Shown here piece after piece: positions 22,576-32,861 of a DNA stretch of 55,101 bases; within the stretch, counting starts at the first letter, position 1, and each line of letters opens with the position of its first letter. The notes below the pieces were generated by a model. It had not been told where the DNA came from. It saw only the letters and a list, made by a program, of their open reading frames with translations, and did no database searches. A program made the translations under genes and the position numbers. Source of the stretch: Amanita rubescens. Lineage: Eukaryota > Basidiomycota > Agaricomycetes > Agaricales > Amanitaceae. The stretch covers positions 1 to 55,101 of the forward strand of contig WION01000352.1 in the NCBI GenBank assembly GCA_015039365.1. The letters run 5' to 3'.

Positions 22576-24502
22576 ATGGCGACAGCATCCTCTCCCTCTA
22601 CTCCAACTCTGAACATCAGGTCAACGATGGGCGCAATACTCCTAGGGGCGGTCGGGGCAGCTATGTACGTTTCAACTCATATCTATACCCTTGGCACGCT
22701 CAAGTTAGGTTATCAATACAGGCTTTATGGTGTCACAAACGTGCAGATATACTTTTATGCCAGGAAATATCAACGGGATCGGATGTTCCTAAAGTATATT
22801 GTTGTTTTTCTCTGGTAGGTTAAATCTGGTGAAGTTGCCACAGCAGTTGAAAGTGCAATGAAATAGGATGATGGACACACTTCATATAGCGTTTATCATA
22901 GCTGGGCTATGGCATTACCTCATCGACTCGTTTGGCAATTACCAAGCCCTCCTTCCAGTTACTTGGTATGTCCCATCCTCAGACTGTCAGTTCTCTGAAC
23001 TAAATCCATGTCGTTTGCGCTGGTAGGTCCCATAAGGTGAGTTTATATATATTCGCGCACTAGAAATTTTAACCCATGGCATCAGGCGCAGCAATTTCTC
23101 AGCGTACGTCGCTCCTTCAAATACTATTCTCCTCGGAGTTGTCTCAACACGATATATTTTAGATGGTGATAGTTCTTACGGTCCAAAGGTACGTTCTGAA
23201 TTACTGATTATTTTCTGTGAACTTATCTCTCTCTCAGTCTATACGCTTTGCGTATTTGGAGACGTGAGCCTTCATAATCACCCATTCAAGTTTTCAACTC
23301 AAGTAGGATGATTTCATATTTTAGTTAGCTCGCACCGGAAGCATCGGATCTGGCCATGGATCGTTGTACGTTTTGTTGATATCGACTTTTTATGCCCTTT
23401 TTATTCATGGACTACGTGGCAGAGCGCATTTCTCGCGTGTGGATACGGTATGTTTGTTTTTTCATGGATCATTTTTCCTTTGATTCACCTCTCCTGAAGC
23501 TATGTTGATTGGTATGTTCAGGTTATTTCCCTCTTGTATATCTTACACTGACTCGCTTGATATAGCCCTCGTGGTGAAGACGTAAGCAAGAAATCTGGTT
23601 TTGATGGATAAGTTGTAACATTTTTCAATAGGTATAAGCTTAATACATGGCGAGAATCGGATGACATTGGCGTGCGGTCTCGTCTCTTACGTTCTGGGAA
23701 ATTACGTCTGACGACGCAATCAACAGACAGAAATCATACTTGCGTTTGCGATATGTACATTCAACGATTTTCTTCTTGCCGCCGGAATTTGCCATCTGGT
23801 TTTTCTTTCGAAGCCGAACTTTGGAACGCATCGCAGGACAAATTCAATGATAAGGATCGTCATGCGTTATGTGCTCATCTCGGGACTATTGACAAGGTAT
23901 TCTATTCACCGACTTCGGCGCATTTTTCTGATTATGGCTTGGTTTCCAGTATGTGCTCCCTTGCTGGCTTAATCTGCGTAAGTCATGGTGTGGTCGATTT
24001 AGCTGAAATTGACTCGAATAGTACTGCGTTATGCCCAACAACTTTATTTCCCTCGCACTTTCGTACGTGGTAACGAAATGTGAGGCTCAGTTTCTTCCTT
24101 TTCACACCGCGCTCAATGATTGTTAGTATATATCAACAGTTACCTCGCTATGTTCGTCCCGCAATTGCATCCTGTTCTCTCAAGTTCATATGATTATCCA
24201 GGTTGAATGCGAGAGAGAGCATCCGGAATCGAGGAACGGTTGTAAGTTGTTGTTCACGGCTTATATCGTTCAGGTTTTCACACAAGACCCAGAAAACGTT
24301 ACAATTGTCTAGCTTGGAGATCAGGGCCTCACTCGGCCACGATCTAGACGATAGCGATAATACAACCGCAGAAACAACCAGAAATCATGGACAACGGACT
24401 GCTGAAGGCGAGGTAAGCTACCTTGCCTTGTTTTCTGCATTTGTTCAAACCTCGATAAATGGAATAGGACAGAACCGTGGCATCGCCGATGCAGGCGGGT
24501 AA
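22576..24502 (+). CDS. DUF6534-type multi-pass membrane protein, copy F
   Basis: Starts MATASSPSTPTLN at 22576. Exons give YGVTNVQIYFYARKYQRD, DTLHIAFIIAGLWHYLIDS, SHK (10 nt), AQQFLS with a normal GT donor (GTACGT), MVIVLTVQR, LYALRIWR, HRIWPWIV, SAFLACGY, AMLI (12 nt), ALVVKT (16 nt), a long exon with NDFLLAAGICHLVFLS and RTNSMIRIVMRYVLISGLLT, SMCSLAGLIC, MPNNFISLALSYV, YINSYLAM and LNARESIRNRGTV. The tail is polar and acidic (GHDLDDSDNTTAETT) and runs to 24502. All joins keep frame, so the gene looks intact. It is the last A-F type member before the central accessory block. Function unknown. Confidence 0.82.
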
Positions 24503-25105
24503 AGATGCGCATGGGCAAAGGGTGGCGGAAGGTTGAGCATTGGATAATAATAGTGTATTATAGAAAGGATATTATTACGGTAATGATATTAACGGCATTA
24601 TTAAACACTTAAGAGCGGCAACCGACGACCTCCGAGTCGAGTCCGAGTCATGGCATGGGTACATCCAGCCTTTTAACCTTGATGTAAAGCATGCAGTGGC
24701 ACGAGGCCCTGCCAGTCTCGGTTGTCTATTTGTTTATTCCTGTCAGCCAAACATAATCATTTATATTCAATGTACAAACTCGCGTGAGCACCATCTGGGG
24801 ACCGATTCCTTCGCTCTCGCCACGGTAGCAAATATGGCATTCGTTGCCATCTCAACCACCACTCTACAAGATAGCCGAAGAGTTCAGGGGCAGAAACCAA
24901 CCCCGATCACGAGTACTCGAGGTTCGGACTCCTTTCAGTTCCGTTCATACCCTTTAAGGTCATTCAGATACCTACGCGCGGTATTACCAATAAGCGATAG
25001 TTGATGACAAGCCCTGATGGGCGCTGATGTTGTGGGTCCGTGGGCTTCGGCGTTTAAGAGCATAAATGCTGATGAACAGTGACCGGTGACCTTAGGTGCT
25101 CTAAT
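24503..25105. other. Intergenic, copy F to F-box gene
   Basis: Nothing supported. The open frame at 24696-25004 has no recognisable domain and no splice context. Confidence 0.4.
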
Positions 25106-26529
25106 ATGCCTTCTTCAACTTCCACGATCACATCCATAGAAGTCGCCTTCTCCAGACTGCTCGTCCTCGCCGACATAGCACGTCCCAAACTGCCAGCCGA
25201 GCTGTTCGACCATGTCATCGACGAGTTATGCGATAACTCGGCTGCCCTACGTGCCACGAGCCTCGTGTGTAGGCGAGCTATGATTAGAAGCAGACGATGG
25301 CTCTTTTCCACGCTCACCTTTAACAAGGACGACACTGGATTCGATGCGTTTCTCGATCTTCTTGAACGTTCTCGGTGGACAACCTTTGCCTCCGTCAAAT
25401 CCATCCGCATCACAGACCTCTTCCGTGCACGGTGGCATCTCTATCGCATTGGAAGGGATGTCGAACGCATGGTTTCCCACCTTCCGAACCTGAGATCAAT
25501 CTGGCTATCGTCGACGCAGGTATGGCAAATATCATGGACGTCAATCCCGATGCACGTTCGACGACTTATTACGAACCTTGATCTGCATGACCTGCAGATC
25601 GATTCTCTCTTGTTCCATCCAAAAGACTGGGTAGAGCTATTCAGTTGCGTTGGGAAAGCCGCGACGATGACGTTGTACAATTTGGAGTTTGGTATGATGG
25701 ATGATCTCGCTCATCTATCGGGACGGTCGCTCAGGTTCAAGTCCATCGACACGTCATCAATCCTTCCTTTGGAGTCTGTATGGGATTGGTCCATTTCGAA
25801 TGGTCTGCAGATCACCGTGGACACTTTCCACCTTAGACCACTTCAGTTACCTCCGTGGAATCGGCATTATTGTCTATCATTCGTCTCGCAAAAGTTTTTA
25901 CGACACGTCGGGCCATCCATTCGCTGCCTTTTCTTCAATTTATCTGGCGCGTACTTTAGTCCCGGTATGTCTTACTTGGTGAACGATCTGGACATATCTT
26001 AACTCCGACTGCCCTAGATACGTTGCATTGTTATGATTCCCTGGATCTCTCGCAATGCACTAACCTCCGCGTTGTACGGTTTGGATGTTTTTCGTTGTCT
26101 TCAGAGGCGTCGAGGATGGCAATGATGTGGTCATTGCTCGAAGCCCTACCCTCGCCGACAACGATCGAGGAGGTCTCCATTACGATCGGTCCTAAAGACG
26201 AATTTAAAGAATCGAGACTTGGTGATTTCGAGGGATTCCCGTGGATAGAACTATTAGAACGATTAAAGCGAATTCTTCCAAATGTGAAGACGATCGCAAT
26301 CGGAGTGGGCACGTATAAAAACTCTTCTTCATCGCTGGTGTACGTGGAAAAGCTGCGAAGCATTGGATGTTTGAAGGAACATGAAAAGAGGGGCCTGGTG
26401 AGGATAAGCCGGGTTTATTGGGGCTCGCAGTCGTGGGTATGTCGTCCATCCATATCTGAGTCTGCCTTGTGTCTAATGAGGGATATGCAGGATGAGCTAC
26501 CTTGGCGACAGGTAACGGGGAACAACTAG
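25106..26529 (+). CDS. F-box protein with degenerate leucine-rich C-terminus
   Basis: Two exons: 25106-25964 and 26018-26529, with a 53-bp intron (GTATGT to CTAG) that joins FSP to DTLHCYDSLDLS in frame, about 456 residues. An F-box-like helix set lies near residues 30-60 (LPAELFDHVIDELCDNSAAL, RATSLVCRRAM), followed by the RSRRWLF segment typical of Agaricomycete F-box proteins. The rest shows irregular leucine-rich spacing (LPNLRSIWLS; CTNLRVVRFGCFSL; ILPNVKTIAIG), as in substrate-binding F-box proteins. Expected role: substrate adaptor of an SCF ubiquitin ligase; the substrate is unknown. It is not related closely enough to the F-box pseudogene at 45191 to be its parent. The start is the first ATG before the F-box in this frame. 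Confidence 0.8.
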
Positions 26530-27217
26530 GCATTCGCCGTTAGCTGTGCATTTAGATTGGATACCCGTGGTGACGAACAAAGCGTGGTCGAGTGTCTTAT
26601 ATGTTTGTGTGCGACCAAACACAGCCAGGCTCATTCGGACTCGGCAATTCCTGATGGCATCAACAGTGAAACCACTATGCCGGAGGAGCGACCGCCATCA
26701 TACCCGCAGTCTAAGGTGACTATCCCGAACGGAGCTGCTTTAACTCACCTTGATCATCGGCTCTAATTACTCCGAATGAGCTGCCGAATATGAACGCGTA
26801 AACACCTGTAAACGCCCTCCCAAATTCCCAAAAACCAACGCTGAATATCAAAGGTACTGGCCATGCGAGTGCCTTCAGGCTAGTCCTACCTCATAGCAGC
26901 TCATATAACAGCACGTCGATCATTGATCATCGGCTTCACGCCATGCCGGCCATGCGCATAATCGATGGCCATGGACGATTGCATGCCTACTTGAGTACCA
27001 TCAGTCACGAGTCGCCTAGGATACAAAATGTTGGGCATCTACTATTTAGCACCGGATCGCTCCCTATCGCTCCACCACCCCGAATTATCAGGTTGAACGT
27101 TTTCCTGCCTTTTTTTCCCCATTATCCGTTCCGGTCCGGAACACTACTTAAGGAACCCAATGATATGGAATCGATTTTCTCAAGGGCTGGTCCTTTACCA
27201 TTACTCTTGCATTCGCC
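26530..27217. other. Intergenic, F-box gene to kinase-like gene
   Basis: No supported gene. Open frames at 26557 and 26943 have no motif; the latter overlaps the kinase-like gene's first exon in another frame. Confidence 0.4.
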
Positions 27218-28155
27218 ATGCGATCTTTCTTTATTACATTCCTCCTTTTCTTCATATCCGCGGTTCTTTCGTCACCGCTTTATATCGAGCACGGATCATA
27301 TTCCTCTTCGCTCTTGGTAAGTCGTAATAATCAATGTTGACATGACGTACATTCTCACCTCTCGTAGAGAAGAGGTGAAACGGGCAGAGTTACAGGTTCC
27401 CATGGCGCTTCGCAGGTATGCCATATTTTCCTCTGTGTCTGCGACAAGTTATCTCATCGTTTTTTACAGGCTCAGACAGGTTCTCGCGTGCCATGGCGGA
27501 GGCCAAAATTGGACTCTCACCGTCCACAGACTGTCGCTGACGCTATCAAGCATATCGATAAAGGCAGTGTGATCGGTAGAGGATCAATGGGCATTGTATA
27601 CGATCTTCCAATAGGATTCGGCACATATGAAGGGCGGGCGGTTCTTAAAGTGATGGCTATAATCAACAGTATGCCGGATAAGAGGAAGGGAAGGGAATTG
27701 ATTGCGGGTTTCGTTACGAAAGAGGCGCGAAATTTGAATCAGGTGAAGCAGCTCTTGGCCTGGGGGTATCAATCCGAGGGAGACGAGATATACTATATCG
27801 TCATGAAGCATATGGGTGAACGGGGCGACACGCTCGGGTTGCCCATGCAGGTGCAAGAAAGTCATCTCGAGGGAACGAAAGAACGGTATCAGAAAGAACA
27901 CCACATAATACACGAGTAAGTGTTGCGCATTTTCATTTTTCGCAACTTGTTGATAATTTGTTGGAATTTAGCGATGCCAAGGCTGACAATCTTGCGTTCA
28001 CATTGCAGTGTGGAACTTTGATAGCGCACCTTGTTGACTGGGGCGCTGCGAAGATTGAACCTGGTTACGAGCTCGCGAATGCACCCAAGATAGAGAGGAT
28101 TGGTAGTCCAGTTATGGGATTTATTCGGGAAGTGCCTAGGTGTTCAATACAGTAG
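27218..28155 (+). CDS. Secreted small protein-kinase-like protein
   Basis: Four exons by hand splicing: 27218-27316, 27368-27415, 27470-27915 and 27972-28155, all in frame, 258 residues. Exon 1 encodes a clear signal peptide (MRSFFITFLLFFISAVLSS). The kinase hallmarks come in order: glycine loop IGRGSMGIVYD, beta-3 lysine AVLKVM, a helix C candidate TKEARNLNQVK, hinge YYIVMKHMG, catalytic loop HDDAKADN (canonical HRDLKPEN, keeping the His, Asp, Lys and Asn positions) and DWGAAK in place of DFG. The catalytic loop is split by the last intron and supports that splice. The protein stops soon after DWG, so the peptide-binding C-lobe is largely missing. The start of the mature protein (SPLYI) resembles the truncated gene at 36473. 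It may act on the secretory pathway or outside the cell. Activity is not certain. Confidence 0.7.
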
Positions 28156-29114
28156 TTTGAGAATCGTTGTGTTCGGCAACGGAAGAGTGTACACGATATT
28201 ATGTTGGCGATAGGCGCGCTGTTTCGGTGCTAAGCAATGCGCGTTCCGACGCCATGTAAAGACTTGATCCAAGGTCGTTCGCGTGATAGCTTCTTTTTTA
28301 AAGTGCATATGCTTTGGTTGGGAGCATGTGAGCATGATGATTCCGAAGGACTCCGGGTCTTATCCAGGGAGGGAATTTTCCGGAACAAATTTGGACGCGA
28401 TACCTTCGCACGGGAATTTCCGAAACCATCGTGAGAACGGCTAGAACCGAGACACCCATGCTACTCAGTGCTGGCATTGCGATGGCAGTTTCGCGCTTTG
28501 TCTCGTCCATGGAGTTCCAGAAGAACTTGTAAGCATAACAACGTCTGACATGACCCTGGCGTTGCGAAGTAACCTGAAGACCCCATAATGTCCTCTTCGG
28601 ACTGGCGCTGGCTGCACTGCCCCACCGTTGCCCTCTTCTTGGATATTTTCCCGAAGTTAAAATGATTTCTACCCCGCTCTCCTGCGCCTCTGATCCTTAG
28701 TTGATATCGGCCAGATCGCGAACAAAGAAGCATTGTCACTAGTACTCTGTTAGGCACGAAACTCGCACATGTTCAAAACAGAAACTTTTAAAGGTTCATG
28801 GCAATGCAATACAGTAGCGAACGGTCAGGGGAGCCCACTATCACAATCTCCGCTTCGCAACCGGTGGCTTTTCAACGATCGTTCGTCCAAATTGAAATGT
28901 ATGCCAAGGCCGACAAAACGGGACTTGCAGACTCATTGGGCGCGCAGCTTGCATATATCCAAGAAACGATATTTACAAGTTCCTAGTTCCCAAATTCGAG
29001 TGGTGAGCGGCCAGGATAGAACAACATAAACAACGGCGGTATTTAGCCTGGCGCGTACGAGGTCAACCTCAGACTTGTGTCTTCAGCTTTATTCGCCTAC
29101 ACTCTACAATCGCA
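28156..29114. other. Spacer; first duplication unit begins at about 28437
   Basis: No gene supported. From about 28437 the sequence is the first unit of a tandem duplication whose partner starts at about 30036. Short frames in it (28769-29029) are not conserved as codons between the two units. Confidence 0.5.
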
Positions 29115-29619
29115 ATGCACTTCTCTTGGCTCCTCCTCACTCGAGTCACCGCTGCTACCGCGGCATCGGCCTTCTACTATCCCACTTTCCTCAACCTTTA
29201 CAGAGCTACTGTGGCTCCCGATTATATCACCTATGTACTCGTCCCAACCATCTATGGTAAGGTGTTTTCTGTATGTTCTTTAGTTCGATGTTTATTCGTG
29301 ATTGTAGATTGTTTTCAAAAGTGCAATGCTGTCGCTGGCTGCAAATTCGTCAACAGTAAGCTAGTTCCTAGTGGAAAAAAATGTACAACGCTAAACTTCT
29401 CTTAGCTTACTACGATGTCAATGGCAAGGTCAGCTTTCTCCCCTTTTTTTGTCGATGTTGGCGCGTTCTAACGAATATGCGCAGGGTGGCAGCCCGGATC
29501 TGACTTGCTCTATGTACAAGTCATGCCACTATGCTTCCAACGGCGGCCAAACGCAACCTCCTGAATACATCATCGAAAGCGATGGGTGGTGCAAGTATTA
29601 CTACTACTTGTTGGAATAG
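29115..29619 (+). CDS. Small secreted cysteine-containing protein 1 (fruit-body-protein-like)
   Basis: Four exons, 29115-29256, 29308-29355, 29406-29428 and 29485-29619, spliced in frame to 115 residues. A signal peptide (MHFSWLLLTRVTAATAASA) precedes a mature part with cysteines in DCFQKCNAVAGCKFVN, LTCSMYKSC and DGWCKYYYY. The spacing resembles small secreted basidiomycete proteins described as fruit-body-specific, with a PAN/Apple-like core; I infer that from the pattern, not from a search. Exon 3 is only 23 nt. Compared with gene 2 the 3' end is rearranged: gene 1 ends in a tyrosine-rich stretch where gene 2 ends WCRY. It lies upstream of an orphan MsrA 5' fragment in the duplication unit. 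Confidence 0.7.
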
Positions 29620-30835
29620 TAGTTTTTTCGTAATGGACTATTCGTGTTTGATCAGTGGCAAGCGTCTGGGGAAATCCGGCAATCAAAAGTCGGGGCCCTT
29701 CGAGCTTTTTACTCTGATGCTGTGCGATGCTGTGATTGCTTGGGGCAGCACGTTACTTACTGCTGAGCAATCCAAGAAGTTTCTTTTGTCATTTTTAACG
29801 TGACAGACACATCAATCTGTAAAGAGAGAATCACTCCCACCGCGCCATCACAGCATTATTAATATTATAGTATAAAAAGCCTGATGACGACCATGACCAG
29901 CCTCTTCAATCGTCTGATTTCCATCTTCACTCACACATCCACCAATAATCTTTCCCAATTCAAAGTTCCAATGTCTTCTGGTGCGTTAGCGAGCTCTGAA
30001 CGCGGCAATTACTCCTGCTTACGTCACCATGCCACGTTCAGAACGGCTAGGAACGAGAGACCTGCTACGTATTCTGACGCACTTCCTAGCGAAACGCTAG
30101 ACTTAAACTCTGATGATATGGATCTACTAGTTAGATGCATGCCTGTGCTGCTATACGACCCGGCCTCGGACCATGCCACGCGACTCGGACGCGGTGGCCC
30201 ACAAGCATTGGCATTGCGATGGCAGTTTCGTGCTTTGTCTCGCCCTCTTCCATGAAGAACTTGTAAGCATATCACTATGAAACAACGTCTGACATGCCCC
30301 TGGCGTTGCGAAGTAACCTGAAGATCTATAATGTCCTCTTCGGACTAGCGCTGGCTGCACTGCCCCACCGTTGCCTCCTTGCAGATTTTCCCGAAGTTAA
30401 AATGATTTCTACCCCGTTCTCCTGCGCCTCTGATCATTAGAGGGGATAAATGGCCGGATCGCGAACAAAGAAGCATCGTTACTAGTACTCCGAGTCTGTT
30501 ATGCACGTTCAAAACAGAAACCTTTAAAGGTTCATGGCACTGCAATACAGTAGCGAACGGTCAGGGGAGCCCACTATCACAATCTCCGCTTCGCAACCGG
30601 TGACTTTTGAACGATCGTTCAATTGAAATGTATGCCAAGGCCGACAAAACGGGACTTGCAGACTCATTGGGCGCGCAGCTTGCACATATTCAAGAAACGA
30701 TATTTAGTTACCCAATTCGAGTGGTGAGCGGTCAGGATAGAACAACATGAACAACAGTGGTATTTAACCTGGCGCGTACGAGGTCAACCTCAGACTTGTG
30801 TCTTCAGCTTCATTCGCCTACACTCTACAATCGCA
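29620..30835. other. Spacer between the two small secreted protein genes
   Basis: Holds the 3' flank of gene 1, the orphan MsrA 5' end (29884-30037), a piece of dispersed repeat (30138-30205) and the second duplication unit's leader. No intact gene. Confidence 0.5.
29884..30255 (+). pseudogene. Orphan MsrA 5' end fused to repeat-derived sequence
   Basis: The first about 150 bp match the MsrA gene start (MTSLFNRLISIFTHTST, then MSSGALASSERG and NYSCLRHHAT; MsrA at 31725 has MTSLFSRLIAIFSHTST and MSSGALASSQRG). At about 30037, before any catalytic residue, the match ends at the duplication joint. The frame stays open for 123 residues through sequence shared with 28440 and 17982. A TATA-like box and the upstream region are retained, so a chimeric transcript is possible, but no enzyme can result. 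Confidence 0.7.
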
Positions 30836-31341
30836 ATGCACTTCTCTTCGCTCCTCCTCACTCTCACCACTGCTACTGCGGCATCGGCCTGCTACTATCC
30901 CACTTTCCTCAACCTTGACGGAGCTACTGAGGCTGCCTCGGACTATCTCACCTATGTACTCGTCCCAACCATCCATGGTAAAGTGCTGTGCATGTTCTTT
31001 AGCTCGATCTTTATTCGTGATTGTAGATTGTTTTCAAAAGTGCAATGCTGTCGCTGGCTGCAAATTCGTCAACAAAGCTAGTTCTTAGTGGAAAAAATGT
31101 ACAACGCTGAACTTCTTTTAGCTTACCACGATGTCAATGGCAAGGTCAGCTTTCTCCTCTTTTTTTGTCGATGTTGGCGCGCTCTAACGAATATGCGCAG
31201 GGTGGCAGCCCGGATCTGACTTGCTCCATGTACAAGTCATGCCACTATGCTAACACCGCTACCAACAAAGGCGGCCAACCCCAAGAGCCTTCTGGAGTTA
31301 TTGACTTTATCAGAGATAGCTATGGCTGGTGCAGGTACTAA
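30836..31341 (+). pseudogene. Small secreted cysteine-containing protein 2, splice donor lost
   Basis: Paralog of the gene at 29115 with signal peptide MHFSSLLLTLTTATAASA. Exon 1, exon 2 (DCFQKCNAVAGCKFVN), exon 3 (YHDVNGK) and exon 4 (LTCSMYKSCHYA through DSYGWCRY, stop 31339-31341) are all present, and exon 4 looks more complete than in gene 1. The donor of intron 2 reads AACA-AAGCTAG at 31071-31080, where gene 1 has AACA-GTAAGCTAG: the GT is deleted. Read through, the frame stops after KASS, leaving a truncated protein without its last cysteines. A cryptic donor could rescue it; none is obvious. Confidence 0.65.
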
Positions 31342-31700
31342 ACGAGGCAGACGGCGACCAGGTGTTGATCTGATTGGACTATTTTTTGAAATGTTTCGTT
31401 TGTTCTTGTTGTAATTAGTCGGGTTTCGTGATTCGCACAATGGACTATTCGTGTTTTGATCAGTGGCAAGCGTCTCCGCCGGGGAAATCCGGCAATCAAA
31501 AGTCGAACTCCTTCGAGCTTTTACTCTGATGCTAATTCTTGCTAATTGCTGTGCGATGCTGTGATTGCTTGTCGCAGCACGTTACTGCTGAGCAATCCAA
31601 AAAGTTTCTTTGTCATTTTTAACGTGACAGATCTGTAAAGAGAAAGTCGCTCACTCCTTAACTTGACCCAATTTCCCACCGCGCCATCACAGCATTATTA

Positions 31701-31710
31701 GTATATAAAA
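31701..31710 (+). promoter_or_regulatory. TATA box of MsrA
   Basis: TATATAAAAAG begins at 31702, only about 23 bp before the first ATG of the MsrA frame (31725). With a usual start about 30 bp downstream, transcripts would begin near 31730-31740 and miss that ATG, making the in-frame ATG at 31794 the likely start. Confidence 0.55.
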
Positions 31711-31724
31711 AGCCTGACGACGAC

Positions 31725-32535
31725 ATGACCAGCCTCTTCAGTCGTCTGATTGCCATCTTCAGTCACACATCCACCGCCCAATTCAAAGTTCCAATGTCTT
31801 CTGGTGCGTTAGCGAGCTCTCAACGCGGCAATTACTCCTGCTTACGTCACCATGCCACGTCAACTTCTGCAGTCGCGCAAGCTGGAAACACGCAAGTTGC
31901 CACATTCGCCGCGGGGTGTTTTTGGGGCGTCGAACATATCTTTTTGAAGCATTACCCGCCTACGAATGATAAAGGGATTCTGAGCACTTCGGTTGGGTAT
32001 ACTGGAGGAAAGATTGAGACGACGAGTCCGGATTATACGAGGGTTTGTTCGGGCGTTACAGACCATGCGGAAGCGGTGAGGATTGAGTTTAATCCTGACA
32101 AGGTATCTTATGACGAGCTTGTCGGTGAGTTTTTTGTTATCAAGTTCTTAGGGGAGGAAGGGTGGCTGAATATTGGGGGGTGTGTACAGAGTTTTTCTAT
32201 CGCACGCATGATCCTACGACGTTGAATCGACAAGGAGGGGATAAGGGAACTCGTATGTGTTCATTCCTATAGTTTTGCGTGAGAGGCGGGAGGATGAACG
32301 TTGCGCGTATACAGAATACCGATCGGCTATTTTCTATCACAGTGCGGAACAAAAGTCTATCGCGGAGCGGGTTACAAAAGAGGTAGAGGATAAGCATTTC
32401 GCGCCGATCGGGAAGTCGATCGTCAGTGAAATTGTGGAAGCGGGACCGTGGTGGGATGCAGAGGATTATCACCAGTTATACTTGTTCAAGAATCCGAATG
32501 GGTATCAGTGCCCGACTCATCGGCTACATTGGTAA
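31725..32535 (+). CDS. msrA: Peptide methionine sulfoxide reductase A
   Basis: Exons 31725-32124, 32190-32252 and 32315-32535, 227 residues from the first ATG, or 204 from the in-frame ATG at 31794. MsrA reduces methionine-S-sulfoxide in proteins and free methionine, using thioredoxin. The signature GCFWG (catalytic Cys) lies at about residue 64, followed by TSVGYTGG, DHAEAVRIEF, VEFFYRTHDPTTLNRQGGD and YRSAIFYHS, then KNPNGYQCPTHRLHW at the C-terminus with a further Cys. Both introns restore conserved continuity (VEFFYR; GTQYRS). The first 23 residues could be a mitochondrial presequence, but the TATA box at 31702 argues that many transcripts start after the first ATG. Its 5' end is duplicated at 29884. 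This is a single-copy housekeeping-type gene inside an accessory region. Confidence 0.92.
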
Positions 32536-32861
32536 TGGTAACTAGTGTATTTCGAACGGAACCATGTGAATGTACAAACAAATGACACCAAGCGATTTCA
32601 ATTCTTAGCTTGCGATGGTGACCACATGGCGCTAACGCCTAATCGATAATCTGTCCGCCAAACGGCACACTTTTAGCTGGTTCGCATGTGCTCCTTTCCT
32701 TGTCGTTTTTCCGCGAGTCTTCCGATAAGGAAACCTCGATCGCCGCACGTTACTCTTGCTCTTAAACCTGCAAGCCCCTAGCGCCACGTTGTCCACACGC
32801 TTCCTTCAAGTTCTTTAGCTCCTTCGATCTTGTTGGAAGTTGGCTTTGGGACGCTCGTCAC
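32536..32861. other. Intergenic, MsrA to copy G
   Basis: About 330 bp with no gene. It should contain the MsrA 3' end and the copy G promoter; no clear TATA box. Confidence 0.4.

Larger units (their letters stand above)
28437..31860 (+). repeat. Tandem segmental duplication (units about 28437-30036 and 30036-31860)
   Basis: Two adjacent units of about 1.6-1.8 kb share spacer, small secreted protein gene, 3' flank and the MsrA 5' end in the same order. Examples are GCGATGGCAGTTTCG (28480 and 30220), the genes at 29115 and 30836, and the MsrA start (29893 and 31725). Indels of a few to about 140 bp separate them. The second unit contains extra sequence at 30063-30205 shared with the 17.98-kb repeat. 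Confidence 0.85.

Noticed and set aside
24696..25004. 102-residue + strand open frame
   Set aside because: No domain, no signal peptide, no conserved copy and no splice sites.
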